64,000 nt of DNA from Chloroflexota bacterium. GTDB taxonomy: Bacteria; Chloroflexota; Anaerolineae; Promineifilales; Promineifilaceae. The stretch covers positions 1-64,000 of the forward strand of contig JACTMP010000027.1 of NCBI GenBank assembly GCA_014584575.1, read 5' to 3'. Position numbers and translations under genes: made by a program. Positions 10,204-19,715 of the stretch are shown piece by piece. How positions within the stretch are numbered: position 1 is the stretch's first letter; every line of letters starts with the position of its first letter. Below the pieces are notes generated by a model that ran no database searches, had not been told where the DNA came from, and was given only the letters and a program-made list of their open reading frames with translations.

Positions 10204-10746
10204 TTAGCGGGTGCCGAACAGTCCGAGGGCGAAGCGCAGCAGGGCGCGAAATAACCAGCGTAGCGGGCCAATGTGAGGCCGGACGGTCAGGCTTTCTTCC
10301 ATGCGCATCATCGCTTCCAACCATTGACCCTGTTTCATGCGCATCAGGCTGTAGGTGCGTAAGACCTGGCTTTGTTTCTGGCGCTGGTTGAGTTGGGCAA
10401 AAAGGGCGGCGGCTTCGCTGTAACAGCGGGCGGCCTGGTCTTGTTGTTTGTTGAAGGCGTAAAGGTCGGCCAGGTTGGCCAGGGTTTGCGCCTGTTTGTC
10501 AGTATTGCCGAGTTGGGAAAATATCTCGCCGGCCTCCTTGAGGGAGGCAATGGCAGCCTGGTTGTTGCCTTTGACGCGCTGGATGACGCCGATGTTGTTG
10601 AGCATTTCGGCACGGCCGTCCTCGTTTCCCTCTTGCGCGTAGGCGGTGACGGCCGTTTCAAACACCGCCAGCGCCTCATCCTTTTTGCCTTGTTGGAAAA
10701 GGGCTAAACCGTGGGCTTTGAGTTGGTCGGCGGTGGGGGTGTTCAT
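10204..10746 (-). CDS. Tetratricopeptide repeat protein
   Basis: A 180-residue helical protein with about three TPR units: GLALFQQGKKDEALAVFETA, then AEMLNNIGVIQRVKGNNQAA, then a third around AQTLANLADLYAFNKQQDQA. The C-terminus is hydrophobic and basic (LRWLFRALLRFALGLFG), possibly a membrane-associating helix. TPRs serve as protein-interaction scaffolds; no partner is evident. The ATG has no Shine-Dalgarno because a GAGATTGGA phrase palindrome lies directly upstream. Confidence 0.8.
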   Translation of the reverse strand: MNTPTADQLKAHGLALFQQGKKDEALAVFETAVTAYAQEGNEDGRAEMLNNIGVIQRVKGNNQAAIASLKEAGEIFSQLGNTDKQAQTLANLADLYAFNKQQDQAARCYSEAAALFAQLNQRQKQSQVLRTYSLMRMKQGQWLEAMMRMEESLTVRPHIGPLRWLFRALLRFALGLFGTR

Positions 10747-10812
10747 AAGAGAGATTGGTGATTAGAGATTGGAGATTGCCCAATCTCTAATCTCCAATCT
10801 CTAATCTCCAAC
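10747..10812. repeat. Phrase palindrome, GAGATTGGA vocabulary
   Basis: Variants of GAGATTGGTGATTAGAG face CTAATCTCCAATCTC across a short centre. It fills the gap between the XRE regulator stop and the TPR start. The same vocabulary recurs at 28345, 32058, 52262, 60740 and 61976. Confidence 0.85.
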
Positions 10813-10816
10813 CATT

Positions 10817-11479
10817 TTAGAAAGTTATTTCCAGCAAATCTTCCGCAATCTGCCGCAGGCGGCGCACATCCATCTCGCTCAATTTGCGCGCCGTTTCCAT
10901 ATAGCTGGCGTTGACGGGGTTGGTAATGAAGGCGCGCAATTCGGGTGTCATGCGGTCAAACTGTTTGAGCAACTGCTGGCGTGTTTCGTGGCGGGCCAGC
11001 GGGCCGTGTGTGTCCTCCAGGAAGAGGGAGAGGGAGCCGTCCAGGTAGCGAGCCAGTTGTTCCAGGTGCAGGTAGGGCACGGCCGTGTCCCCCATTTCAT
11101 ACGCCTCAATTACCGATTCAGTCACGCCGATTTGTTCGGCTACATCTTTGCGAGAGCGATGCGCTCGCAGCCGCAGTTGGTTCAGAAGCACCCCAATGAC
11201 CCGGTTGCGCAGTGTAATCATGTCTTCGTAGTCTACGGAAGGGTCCTGGGGAAGGGCGTCGCTGCCCCAGAAGTAACCCATGGTCACTTTGAAGAAAATA
11301 GCTAACGCCTCCAATTGGGGCAAAGAGACGGGGTATTGACCGGTTTCGGCCTGCGCGTATTCCGCCTCCGATATGCCCAGGATCTCAGCACATTCGGCCA
11401 GGGTGTGGTCGCTATGTTCACGCGCCGTCTGGATTAGCTCGCCTAACTTTTTGGCTCGTTTGGGGTCTATATTTGCCAT
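10817..11479 (-). CDS. XRE-family regulator with two HTH domains
   Basis: A 220-residue protein with two Cro/CI-type helix-turn-helix domains: about residues 10-66 (TLAECAEILGISEAEYAQAE) and about 90-145 (RKDVAEQIGVTESVIEAYE). A C-terminal helical extension of about 70 residues follows. Likely a DNA-binding transcription regulator. ATG 11479 is preferred to the adjacent GTG 11482 on spacing from GAGAG. It is divergent from the aminotransferase at 11641, so it may control that gene. Confidence 0.82.
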   Translation of the reverse strand: MANIDPKRAKKLGELIQTAREHSDHTLAECAEILGISEAEYAQAETGQYPVSLPQLEALAIFFKVTMGYFWGSDALPQDPSVDYEDMITLRNRVIGVLLNQLRLRAHRSRKDVAEQIGVTESVIEAYEMGDTAVPYLHLEQLARYLDGSLSLFLEDTHGPLARHETRQQLLKQFDRMTPELRAFITNPVNASYMETARKLSEMDVRRLRQIAEDLLEITF

Positions 11480-11605
11480 CACGTTACTCTCAATCTATGT
11501 CCATTTGTTTAGCTTTGCACAGGTCACACTCATTTTCCCACCTGCGGCAGGATATTAACATAAATGATGCCAATTCACAACCTTCTGTGACAGACGAAAT
11601 GTAGC

Positions 11606-11634
11606 TTTCTGGTCTGGCAAAGTGCAGGTACAAT
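11606..11634 (+). promoter_or_regulatory. Probable leaderless promoter of the aminotransferase gene
   Basis: TACAAT at 11629-11634 ends exactly six bases before the ATG at 11641, so transcription would begin at or next to the start codon. No Shine-Dalgarno is present. The -35 (TTTCTG, 17 bp upstream) is weak. Confidence 0.5.
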
Positions 11635-11640
11635 CCGCCT

Positions 11641-12501
11641 ATGAACACGGTGCAATGGTTTGCCATAGAAGCGGAAGGGGTACGGCCGTTGCCCGCACCC
11701 GCACATATTCCCGGTTTTGATGGCCTGTATGACGGGCTGGCGTTAGGGGTGTATTCGGCGCTGCGCAGTTTTGCCCACAACAAATTCCTGCATCTGCAAG
11801 ACCATATTGACCGGACGGTACGCTCGATGCAGTTATTGGGGTGGGATTATGTGCTGGACGAAAAACGGCTACGCCGGGCGCTGCATGAGGTGTGTACGGC
11901 GTTTCCCTACCCCGAAGCGCGGGTGCGTTTTGACGTGTTAGCCGCACCGCCCACTCACCTGGGCACAAACAGCCGGGAGTTGATTGCTCTGCTGCCCTTC
12001 ACACCACCTGACCCGGCATTGTATGAACGGGGGGTTGTAGTGGATGTGGCGCGTGATTTGCATCGTTCACGGCCGTTAGCCAAAACCGCCGACTTTGCCC
12101 AGGCGCGCCAGGCCTATCAGGTGGGCGGTGTTATTTACGAATATATTTTGCTGGATGAGGCCGGCCATTTACTGGAAGGGACAGGCACAAACTTTTATGG
12201 GGTGCGCGATGGCGTCTTGCGCACCGCAGGCAGCGGTGTGTTGGAAGGGATCACACGCCGCATTGTGCTGGAACTGGCGGCAGAATTGGGCATTCCGGTG
12301 GATTTCACGGCCGTGCACCTCACCGAAATCCCCCATTTGCAGGAGGCAGCGCTTAGCGGTTCGTCGCGGGCCATTGTGCCGGTGGTGCAAATTGGCGGGC
12401 AGGTGGTGGGCGATGGCCGTCCTGGCCACATTTGCCGCCGCCTCCTGACGGCATATAATTTATTTGTCTCACAAGAAATTAAAACGGCGGTAGAGGAGTA
12501 A
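11641..12501 (+). CDS. Class IV PLP aminotransferase, BCAT/aminodeoxychorismate lyase-like
   Basis: A 286-residue fold-type IV PLP enzyme. The N-terminal part (GFDGLYDGLALGVYSALRSF) aligns with the substrate-gating region of branched-chain aminotransferases. The PLP lysine is probably in LAKTADFAQARQAYQ, and the phosphate-binding region is EGTGTNFYGVRDGVL with GVLEGITRR. The substrate (branched-chain amino acid, D-amino acid or aminodeoxychorismate) cannot be settled from the sequence. Translation probably starts at the very 5' end of the mRNA. A perfect palindrome begins at its stop codon; pyrE follows. Confidence 0.85.
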   Translation: MNTVQWFAIEAEGVRPLPAPAHIPGFDGLYDGLALGVYSALRSFAHNKFLHLQDHIDRTVRSMQLLGWDYVLDEKRLRRALHEVCTAFPYPEARVRFDVLAAPPTHLGTNSRELIALLPFTPPDPALYERGVVVDVARDLHRSRPLAKTADFAQARQAYQVGGVIYEYILLDEAGHLLEGTGTNFYGVRDGVLRTAGSGVLEGITRRIVLELAAELGIPVDFTAVHLTEIPHLQEAALSGSSRAIVPVVQIGGQVVGDGRPGHICRRLLTAYNLFVSQEIKTAVEE

Positions 12502-12531
12502 TTGTGCAATTGGCTGCCAATTGCACAATTA
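12499..12531. repeat. Perfect palindrome starting at a stop codon, TAATTG vocabulary
   Basis: Two perfect 16-base arms (TAATTGTGCAATTGGC and its complement) around a single T. The first three bases are the TAA stop codon of the aminotransferase. There is no T tract, so it is not a textbook terminator. Confidence 0.9.
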
Positions 12532-12543
12532 CTCAGTGACAAT

Positions 12544-13149
12544 ATGACTACACAAGAAAACTCCCCCCTGGAAAAATTTGCCCTGACCCTGTTTGATATT
12601 GGTGCGGTGCAGTTGGGCAAATTTGTGTTGCACAGCGGGCGCACCTCCCGCATCTACCTGGATTTGCGCATCCTGGTTTCTTACCCAGAGGCGCTGCGGC
12701 AGGCCACGGCCGCGTACCGGCAGGTGTTGGAAAAGCTGACGTTTGACGTGTTGGCCGCGCCGCCATTGGCCGGGCTGCCCTTTGGCACGGCGCTCTGCCT
12801 GGACATGAACATCCCCCTTATCTACCCGCGCAAAACGGCCAAAAGCTACGGCACGGGCAAAGAAATCGAAGGGGTGTGGGAAGTGGGGCAAACGGCCGTT
12901 GTCATTGACGACGTGATCACCTCCGGCGACAGCATCATGGAGGCGATGATCGCCCTCAAAGCGGCCGGTTTGCAGGTGAACGAAGCCGTCGTCCTGATTG
13001 ACCGCGAGCAGGGAGGCAAGGAGATCATGCAGGATCATGGCTACACCGTCCACGCGGCCATGACCCTCTCCCAACTGCTTGCCATCCTGGAAGCACACGA
13101 ACGCATAACCGAAAAGCAGCACGCCAAAGTATTAAAATCGCTCAAATAA
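12544..13149 (+). CDS. pyrE: Orotate phosphoribosyltransferase
   Basis: A 201-residue type I phosphoribosyltransferase converting orotate and PRPP to OMP in pyrimidine synthesis. The PRPP-binding motif VVIDDVITSGDSIMEA lies near residue 120. The active-site loop is RKTAKSYGTGKEIEG, and the N-terminal LHSGRTSRIYLDLR is characteristic. ATG 12544 is chosen: the earlier in-frame start falls inside the palindrome and adds non-conserved residues. No Shine-Dalgarno is visible between palindrome and ATG. No other pyr gene is nearby. Confidence 0.95.
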   Translation: MTTQENSPLEKFALTLFDIGAVQLGKFVLHSGRTSRIYLDLRILVSYPEALRQATAAYRQVLEKLTFDVLAAPPLAGLPFGTALCLDMNIPLIYPRKTAKSYGTGKEIEGVWEVGQTAVVIDDVITSGDSIMEAMIALKAAGLQVNEAVVLIDREQGGKEIMQDHGYTVHAAMTLSQLLAILEAHERITEKQHAKVLKSLK

Positions 13150-13150
13150 T

Positions 13151-13227
13151 GTGTGTCAGGTATCACGTGTCAAGTTTCAAGTAAGGATTACCTGACACTT
13201 GACACATGACACATGATACTTGACACC
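13151..13227. repeat. Phrase palindrome, GTGTCAAG vocabulary
   Basis: GTGTCAGGTATCACGTGTCAAG variants face CCTGACACTTGACACATGACAC over about 75 bp, between pyrE and the synthetase gene. The only other copy of this vocabulary is at 44928-44989. Confidence 0.85.
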
Positions 13228-13243
13228 TCCTCTAGGAGATTCT

Positions 13244-15991
13244 ATGACTGAACAAAAACGAGCGGGCGCACACAATGTGTTGCGTTATGCCCGTAATCCA
13301 CTCGATATGATTTTTGCCCCCAAAAGTGTGGCTGTGATTGGGGCCACAGAGCGCGAGGGCAGCGTCGGCCGTACCATTTTGTGGAACCTGATGAGCAGTT
13401 CCTTTGGCGGCGTCATCTTCCCGGTGACGCCCTCTCGTTCCAGTGTGTTGGGCATCAAGGCATATCCCAGCATCACGGCCGTGCCCGAAACCGTTGACCT
13501 GGCCGTTATCGTCACCCCGGCCAAAACCGTGCCCGGCATCATCAAAGAGTGTGTAGACGCCGGTGTGCGCGGCGCCATCATCATCTCCGCCGGTTTTAAG
13601 GAAAGCGGCCCGGAAGGGGTAGCCCTGGAGCAGCAAATCCTGGCCGAAGCGCGGCGCGCCCAGATGCGTATCATCGGCCCCAACTGCCTGGGGGTGATGA
13701 ACACCGTTAGCGGCCTCAATGCCACTTTCGCCAGCACCATGGCCCGCCCTGGCACCGTTGGTTTTATCAGCCAGAGTGGCGCGCTCTGCACCGCTATTTT
13801 GGACTGGAGTTTGCGCGAGAACGTTGGTTTTAGCGCCTTTGTCTCCATCGGTTCTATGCTCGATGTGGATTGGGGCGACCTGATTTATTACCTGGGCGAC
13901 GATTCCCGTACCAAGAGCATCGTCATCTACATGGAGACTATCGGTAATGCCCGCTCCTTCCTCTCGGCGGCGCGGGAGGTGGCGTTGGTAAAACCCATCA
14001 TCGTCATCAAGCCGGGGCGCACCGAAGCGGCAGCGCAGGCGGCCGCCTCGCATACCGGCTCGCTGACAGGCAGCGATGAGGTGCTGGCGGCGGCGTTCCG
14101 CCGGTCAGGTGTGCTGCGGGTAGACCGCATTGATGACCTGTTTAACATGGCCGAAGTGCTGGCCAAACAACCGCTGCCGCGTGGCCCACGCCTGACCATT
14201 GTCACCAATGCCGGCGGCCCCGGCGTGCTGGCGACAGATGCGCTCATCGGCAGCGGCGGCGAATTGACGCCGTTGGCCCCGGAGACGATGGCTTCACTGG
14301 ACGAAATTTTGCCCGCTCACTGGAGCCACAATAATCCGGTGGATATTCTGGGGGATGCCGACGCCGAGCGGTATGCCCAGGCGATTCAGGTGGCGGCCAA
14401 TGACCCCAACAGCGATGGCTTGTTGGTGATTTTGACTCCCCAGGCGATGACTTCACCCACCCAAACGGCGCAATTGCTGCACAAGCAGTACGGCCGTCCC
14501 GCCGGTTATAAATTTGGCAAACCCATTCTGGCAAGTTGGATGGGCGGCGCCGACGTTCACGCCGGTCAGGACATTTTGAACCAGGGCAACATTCCCACTT
14601 TTGATTTTCCCGATACGGCAGCGCGCACCTTTTTCTATATGTGGCGCTTCCAGCGCCGGTTACAAAGCCTATACGAGACCCCTTTTACCCCGGTGGAAAC
14701 GCCGGAAAGCGCCGCTCACCATCAAGAAGTGCGGCAAATGATTGAGCGGGTGCGCCAGACGGGACGCACCATCCTGACGGAGTATGAATCCAAACAGGTA
14801 TTGGCTGCCTATGACATTCCCACGGTAGATACCCGTCTGGCGCATAACGAACAGGAAGCGGTGGCCGCCGCCGAAGCCATTGGCTATCCGGTGGTGATCA
14901 AGCTCAATTCGGAGACAATTACGCACAAGACGGATGTGGGCGGGGTGCGGCTGGATTTGGTGACGGCCGATGAAGTGCGCCATGCGTATCGTTCGATGGA
15001 ACAGGCGGTCACGTCGAAGTACAGCGCCGCTGACTTTTTGGGGGTGACGGTGCAGCCGATGTTGAATTTGAAGAATGGGTATGAACTCATTATCGGCAGC
15101 AGCCCTGACCCGCAGTTTGGGCCGGTGCTGCTGTTTGGCTCTGGCGGCACGCTGGTGGAGGTTTTCAAAGACCGGGCGCTGGGGCTGCCGCCGCTGACGA
15201 CGACGTTGGCGCGGCGCATGATGGAGCGGACGAAGATACACGAGGCGTTGAAAGGGGTACGCGGTCGGCCACCGGTTGACCTGCCGGGGTTGGAATCGCT
15301 CCTGGTGCATTTTGGCGACCTGGTGGTGGAGCAGCGGTGGATTAAGGAGATTGACATTAACCCGCTGTTTGCCTCGCACGAGCATCTGATTGCTCTGGAT
15401 GCGCGGGTGGTGCTGTATGGGCCGGAGGTAACGGAAGCGGAATTGCCCCGGCTGGCGATACGGCCGTACCCCACCCACTATGTGCAACCCTACACCACCA
15501 CCCAGGGCGACCACCTGCTCATTCGCCCCATCCGTCCTGAGGACGAGCCGCTGGTGGTAGAGTTCCACAAAACATTGTCGGAAAAGAGCGTGTATATGCG
15601 CTATTTCCGCGCCTTCCAGTATGACCAACGGGTGGAGCATGACCGGCTGGTGCGCATCTGCCATGTGGATTATGACCGGGAGGTGGTGCTGGTGGCGGAG
15701 AAAATGGATGAGGCGACCGGCGACAAACAGATTTTAGGCATTGGCCGCCTGACACGGGCGCGCCATGCGGACACGGCCGAGTTTGCCCTGCTCATCAGCG
15801 ATATCTACCAGGGGCACGGTCTGGGCACGGAATTGTTGCGGCGGTTATTGCGTCACGGCCGTGCGGAAGGCATTACCCGCGTCGAAGCCTATATCCTGGC
15901 TGAGAACCGGGGCATGCTGCATGTTTGTGAAAAGTTGGGCTTCGCCTTCCACCGCGAAGCGGAGGTGATTAAAGCGGAGATAGAGTTGTAG
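13244..15991 (+). CDS. NDP-forming acyl-CoA synthetase fused to GNAT acetyltransferase
   Basis: A 915-residue multidomain protein. Domains in order: CoA-binding Rossmann domain (about 20-120, [20 protein letters not shown]), succinyl-CoA ligase-like domain (about 150-300, with [13 protein letters not shown] carrying the probable phospho-histidine), ATP-grasp domain (about 490-710) and GNAT domain (about 745-915, [16 protein letters not shown]). This is the Pat/AcuA-like architecture known to acetylate lysines of acyl-CoA synthetases; the synthetase part resembles ADP-forming acetyl-CoA synthetase. Whether it is catalytic in both halves is unresolved. ATG 13244 follows TAGGAG. It is followed by the convergent xseA gene. 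Confidence 0.9.
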   Translation: MTEQKRAGAHNVLRYARNPLDMIFAPKSVAVIGATEREGSVGRTILWNLMSSSFGGVIFPVTPSRSSVLGIKAYPSITAVPETVDLAVIVTPAKTVPGIIKECVDAGVRGAIIISAGFKESGPEGVALEQQILAEARRAQMRIIGPNCLGVMNTVSGLNATFASTMARPGTVGFISQSGALCTAILDWSLRENVGFSAFVSIGSMLDVDWGDLIYYLGDDSRTKSIVIYMETIGNARSFLSAAREVALVKPIIVIKPGRTEAAAQAAASHTGSLTGSDEVLAAAFRRSGVLRVDRIDDLFNMAEVLAKQPLPRGPRLTIVTNAGGPGVLATDALIGSGGELTPLAPETMASLDEILPAHWSHNNPVDILGDADAERYAQAIQVAANDPNSDGLLVILTPQAMTSPTQTAQLLHKQYGRPAGYKFGKPILASWMGGADVHAGQDILNQGNIPTFDFPDTAARTFFYMWRFQRRLQSLYETPFTPVETPESAAHHQEVRQMIERVRQTGRTILTEYESKQVLAAYDIPTVDTRLAHNEQEAVAAAEAIGYPVVIKLNSETITHKTDVGGVRLDLVTADEVRHAYRSMEQAVTSKYSAADFLGVTVQPMLNLKNGYELIIGSSPDPQFGPVLLFGSGGTLVEVFKDRALGLPPLTTTLARRMMERTKIHEALKGVRGRPPVDLPGLESLLVHFGDLVVEQRWIKEIDINPLFASHEHLIALDARVVLYGPEVTEAELPRLAIRPYPTHYVQPYTTTQGDHLLIRPIRPEDEPLVVEFHKTLSEKSVYMRYFRAFQYDQRVEHDRLVRICHVDYDREVVLVAEKMDEATGDKQILGIGRLTRARHADTAEFALLISDIYQGHGLGTELLRRLLRHGRAEGITRVEAYILAENRGMLHVCEKLGFAFHREAEVIKAEIEL

Positions 15992-16004
15992 GAGGAGATC
16001 CCTT

Positions 16005-17246
16005 TCAGCTTTTATCCTGCACTACGGCCGTCACCTCCCCATCCACCACCTGAATACTCAACTGGTCACCGGGGGCCACCGCTTGCGCCGAACGCACCAC
16101 ACGGCCGTCGCCATCGCGTACAATGGCATACCCCCGCGCCAACGTGGCCAGGGGGCCAACGGCCGTCAGCCCCACCTCGGCCATCGCCAGCCGGTTTTGC
16201 CGTTCCGTCAGCAGTCGCTGCATGGCGCTGTCCAGACGGCCGTGCAGATTATCCAATCGCTGCCGGTTATTGTCCAGCCGCCCACGTGGGCTGAGATGAC
16301 CCAACGCCCGCGCCAGATGCTGTACCTGCTGGCGATGGTGGGCGATAAAATCGGTCATCGCCAGGTGTAAGCCACCGCTCAAACCGGCCAGATACGGCCG
16401 TAGCTCGGCCACATCCGGCGTCGCCAGTTCCGCCGCCGCCGAGGGCGTGGGGGCGCGCAAATCAGCCACAAAATCGGCCATCGTAAAGTCCACCTCATGC
16501 CCCACGCCGCTGATGATGGGATGACGGGTGGCAAAAATGGCGCGGGCCACCCCTTCGTCGTTAAACGCCCACAAATCTTCCATGGAACCACCGCCGCGGG
16601 CGATGAGGATGGTGTCTATGTCGTCACGGCCGTCTAGCCATTGCAGGGCGCGGATAATTTGCGGCGGCGCGTCGTTGCCTTGCACCAGCGTCGGCGCAAT
16701 CAGCACCGACACCAGCGGATACCGCCTTCGCAGCACGTTCAAAATATCGCGCAGCGCCGCCGCATCCGCCGAGGTAACAATGCCAATCTTTTGCGGAAAG
16801 GTGGGGATGCGCTTTTTGTGCGCCGGGTCGAACAGCCCTTCATCGGCCAGCTTTTCCTTGAGCCGTTCAAAGGCCAGCGCCAGGCTGCCCCGACCCGCCG
16901 GTTCCAACTGCTCCGCGTAAAGCTGGTAGATGCCCTGCGGTTCGTAGATGGAGATACGGCCGTGGGCCACCACCGCATCCCCATCCTGAGGCGCAAACCG
17001 GAGTCGCTCGACGGCCGTGCGCCACATCACACATTTCAACTGCGCCTTATCATCCTTCAGCGTGAAATACAAATGCCCGGAACGCGCCTGAGTAAAGTTG
17101 GAGATTTCGCCGCTCACCTCCACATCCTGCAAGCGGTAATCAATCTCAAACAACTCGCGGATATATTGCGTCAGTTCGCTGACGCGCCACGTTTGTGGGG
17201 AAAGCTGGTTACTGCGTAAGAAATTCATGGGGAGATCAATTGGCAA
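16005..17246 (-). CDS. xseA: Exodeoxyribonuclease VII large subunit
   Basis: A 413-residue protein. N-terminal OB-fold (about 20-115, VEVSGEISNFTQARSGHLYF), catalytic domain with GIVTSADAAALRDIL and ARGGGSMEDLWAFNDE, and a helical coiled-coil C-terminus. It degrades single-stranded DNA into oligonucleotides together with XseB. The frame can begin at TTG 17246, which abuts the upstream stop codon and has AGGAG 6 bases away. ATG 17228 (MNFLRSNQ) better matches the usual N-terminus but lacks a ribosome site. No xseB is seen adjacent. Confidence 0.94.
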   Translation of the reverse strand: MPIDLPMNFLRSNQLSPQTWRVSELTQYIRELFEIDYRLQDVEVSGEISNFTQARSGHLYFTLKDDKAQLKCVMWRTAVERLRFAPQDGDAVVAHGRISIYEPQGIYQLYAEQLEPAGRGSLALAFERLKEKLADEGLFDPAHKKRIPTFPQKIGIVTSADAAALRDILNVLRRRYPLVSVLIAPTLVQGNDAPPQIIRALQWLDGRDDIDTILIARGGGSMEDLWAFNDEGVARAIFATRHPIISGVGHEVDFTMADFVADLRAPTPSAAAELATPDVAELRPYLAGLSGGLHLAMTDFIAHHRQQVQHLARALGHLSPRGRLDNNRQRLDNLHGRLDSAMQRLLTERQNRLAMAEVGLTAVGPLATLARGYAIVRDGDGRVVRSAQAVAPGDQLSIQVVDGEVTAVVQDKS

Positions 17247-17708
17247 TTATTTCTCCTGACTGGCGCGCCACTCGTGATACTCTGGCACATCTTCACCCAC
17301 CGACCAATAGAAGAAGTACGCGCCCATTGGCCCCATGAATTTGAAGCGTTTGCCCAGTGCCTTTTCGCGTTGGGCATAAGGCTGGCCGTCCATCGAGCGC
17401 AGATAGGCGTGCAGCGAGCCGTGCTCGGCGACCAACCCCTGGCAGATACGGGCATTTTGAATGGTGGCGGCAATTTTACGGCCGTTGCGTACAATCCCCT
17501 TGTCCTCTACCAGCCGCTCCACATCCGCATCCGTAAACGCTGCCACCCGGTCAATATCAAAATTCTCAAACGCTTTTTGGAAACCGGGCCACTTCAGCCG
17601 TATTACCTGCCAGCTAAAGCCGGCCTGGAACACCGCCTGCGTAATCTTTTCAAAATACCCGGCGTCATCCGCCGGCACCACCCGTGGTGGAATTTCATAA
17701 CCTGCCAT
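17247..17708 (-). CDS. DNA-3-methyladenine glycosylase I-like HhH-GPD protein
   Basis: A 153-residue protein related to Tag, which excises 3-methyladenine from DNA. Recognisable are QAGFSWQVIRLKWPGFQKAF, DVERLVEDKGIVRNGRKI and KRFKFMGPMGAYFF. It is shorter than the usual 185-190 residues and lacks the N-terminal RCxW and C-terminal cysteine/histidine zinc ligands of E. coli Tag, so it is a divergent zinc-less member. ATG 17708 is set by AAGGAGG 6-7 bases upstream. It abuts xseA (stop next to TTG start), suggesting a DNA-repair operon. Confidence 0.83.
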   Translation of the reverse strand: MAGYEIPPRVVPADDAGYFEKITQAVFQAGFSWQVIRLKWPGFQKAFENFDIDRVAAFTDADVERLVEDKGIVRNGRKIAATIQNARICQGLVAEHGSLHAYLRSMDGQPYAQREKALGKRFKFMGPMGAYFFYWSVGEDVPEYHEWRASQEK

Positions 17709-17777
17709 GCTAACCTCCTTAGAACATACGCTCTGCATTGTAAAGGGAGGAATCCCCGGAGACAAGTAGATGGAAAC

Positions 17778-17819
17778 AAAAAAGCCACCTTTGGCTGATA
17801 TGCACAAAGATGGCTTTTT
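17778..17819 (-). terminator. Terminator of the tRNA cluster
   Basis: Arms AAAAGCCACCTTTG and CAAAGATGGCTTTTT form a long stem with one mismatch and end on the minus strand in a T run, directly downstream of tRNA-Arg. Confidence 0.8.
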
Positions 17820-17821
17820 AG

Positions 17822-17895
17822 TACGCCCTGAGAGATTCGAACTCCCGACCTTCTGGTTCGTAGCCAGACGCTCTAATCCACTGAGCTAAGGGCGC
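17822..17895 (-). tRNA. tRNA-Arg(ACG)
   Basis: A complete 74-base cloverleaf. Acceptor GCGCCCT pairs with AGGGCGT (first pair G-U), discriminator A. The anticodon loop CTACGAA gives anticodon ACG (17859-17861 on the plus strand). The T arm carries GTTCGAATC. CCA is not encoded. It reads CGU, and CGC/CGA if A34 is deaminated. Confidence 0.97.
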
Positions 17896-17916
17896 GTAGC
17901 CGATTACTGAATAAGG

Positions 17917-18007
17917 CGGGGAGGAAGGGATTCGAACCCTTGAACGGCTTTTAACGACCGTTAACCGCTTAGCAGGCGGCCCCATTCGACCACTCTGGCA
18001 CCTCCCC
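17917..18007 (-). tRNA. tRNA-Ser(GCT)
   Basis: A 91-base class II tRNA with a long variable arm. Acceptor GGGGAGG pairs with CCTCCCC, discriminator G as in serine tRNAs. The anticodon loop CTGCTAA gives GCT, reading AGC/AGU. CCA is not encoded. Confidence 0.97.
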
Positions 18008-18030
18008 AATCGCTTGTCAACAATGATGTT

Positions 18031-18119
<89 letters not shown>

Positions 18120-18334
18120 ATTGGAGGTTATATTTTTATTGTTAAGACCTGCTTTCACACCGGTCAAACAGGTGTAAACCCGGAGGCGGAGTATAACACG
18201 GGCAGGAGGCAGTGTCAAAAAGCGCGGTGGCTTAGTCGTGGCGGCTGGCGTACAATTTCCGCTAATGGCGGGTGGCTTGTTACCGGTTATTGGTGGGTGG
18301 CAAGGCAACCGGCAACCTGTTGAGGATGCAAATT

Positions 18335-19702
18335 ATGGACATTGAGGTACTGGCACTATTAACAAACATGGTAGGCGCGGATAGGGTATCGGCTGCGGAA
18401 GCGGACCGGCTGTTACACGGCCGTGACCAATCTTCCCACGCCCCACATCTGCCAGACGCCGTCGTCTGGCCCCACACCACCGCCGAAGTTAGCGCCATCC
18501 TCAAGCTGGCCAATGAACGGCGCATACCCATTGTTGGTTGGGGTGCCGGCAGCAGTCTGGAAGGCAATCCCATCCCCGTGCAGGGGGGCATTGTGGTGGA
18601 CTTCCAGCAGATGAACCGGATTCTGGCCGTTCACGCCGCCGATTTTCAAGCAGTGGTGCAGCCCGGCATTTTTTACAAAGATATGAACAAAATCCTGGGG
18701 CAGCAGGGTCTATTTTTTGCCCCAGACCCCGGCGCAAATGCCAGCATTGGCGGTATGATTGCCAACAACGCTGCCGGCACACGCACCGTGAAGTATGGCG
18801 CCACGCGGGATAATGTGTTGGCGCTGGAAGTGGTGCTGGCGAACGGCGAGATTATCCGTACCGGTTCCCGCTCGGTGAAACAGTCCGCCGGGTATGACCT
18901 GACCCACCTGATCATTGGCTCAGAAGGCACGCTGGCGCTGGTGACGGAAGCGACGTTGAAGCTGGCCCCCCTGCCGGAACATTTCAGCGCGGTGTTGGCT
19001 ACGTTTGAGAGCACGGCCGTTGCCGCTGCTGCCGTCTATCAGATCATCGGTTCCGGCCTGGGGCCGGCGGCGCTGGAACTGTTGGACGCCGCCGCCGTCT
19101 CCTATATGAACATGGATGAGAGCATCAACCTGCCGGTCGCGCCGACGCTGCTGATGGAGTTCCATGGGGCGACGGCGGAAACATTGCAGACGGAACTGCG
19201 GCTGGTGCAGGAGATTTGCCTGGACGGCGGCGCGGCCCACTTTTCGGCCGGGGTGGGGCGGGCGGAGCGCGATCGGTTGTGGCACGGCCGTCACCAATTG
19301 GGTGAAATCCTCTTCCGCGCCCATCCCAATGAGATGTACCTGATTACCGACGTGGCCGTGCCCATCTCTCGTTACCCGGAACTGGCTGCCTATACGGCCG
19401 ATCTCATTAACCAGATGAGTTTTCGCGGCGCTCTGTTTGGTCATGCCGGTGATGGCAATTTGCACACCGTCATCTTTACCCCAGAGGCCAGCCGGGAAAG
19501 AGATTTGCACCGGTTTAATGACCAGGTGGTGCAAAAGGCGCTGCAATTGGATGGCACCTGCACCGGCGAACATGGTGTGGGCATTGGCAAACAGAAATAC
19601 ATGGTGCATGAACATGGTGAAGCCGCCCTGGGCCTTATGCGCCAGATCAAACAACTGCTGGACCCACATGGCATTATGAATCCGGGGAAAGTATTAGGGT
19701 AG
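18335..19702 (+). CDS. FAD-linked oxidase, glycolate oxidase/D-lactate dehydrogenase GlcD type
   Basis: A 455-residue flavoprotein oxidising a 2-hydroxyacid such as glycolate or D-lactate. FAD-binding type 4 domain (about 45-220): IVGWGAGSSLEGNPIPVQGG, PDPGANASIGGMIANNAAG and SAGYDLTHLIIGSEGTL. C-terminal oxidase domain (about 225-455) with the conserved FRGALFGHAGDGNLH and CTGEHGVGIGKQKY. Length fits GlcD. ATG 18335 has GAGG 9 bases upstream; ATG 18326 is an alternative. No glcE or glcF partner is in the window, so it may act alone. The sensor kinase starts 13 bp after its stop. Confidence 0.92.
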   Translation: MDIEVLALLTNMVGADRVSAAEADRLLHGRDQSSHAPHLPDAVVWPHTTAEVSAILKLANERRIPIVGWGAGSSLEGNPIPVQGGIVVDFQQMNRILAVHAADFQAVVQPGIFYKDMNKILGQQGLFFAPDPGANASIGGMIANNAAGTRTVKYGATRDNVLALEVVLANGEIIRTGSRSVKQSAGYDLTHLIIGSEGTLALVTEATLKLAPLPEHFSAVLATFESTAVAAAAVYQIIGSGLGPAALELLDAAAVSYMNMDESINLPVAPTLLMEFHGATAETLQTELRLVQEICLDGGAAHFSAGVGRAERDRLWHGRHQLGEILFRAHPNEMYLITDVAVPISRYPELAAYTADLINQMSFRGALFGHAGDGNLHTVIFTPEASRERDLHRFNDQVVQKALQLDGTCTGEHGVGIGKQKYMVHEHGEAALGLMRQIKQLLDPHGIMNPGKVLG

Positions 19703-19715
19703 TCGCCCTCTCACC

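Noticed and set aside
14669-15664. A 331-codon open frame on the minus strand opposite the synthetase
   Set aside because: Shadow of the coding strand with Arg/His/Gln-rich composition and no recognisable domain.
18240-18300. Leaderless start for the FAD oxidase at TACAAT 18251
   Set aside because: The nearest ATG (18265) is out of frame with the conserved protein; GAGG before 18335 explains initiation better.
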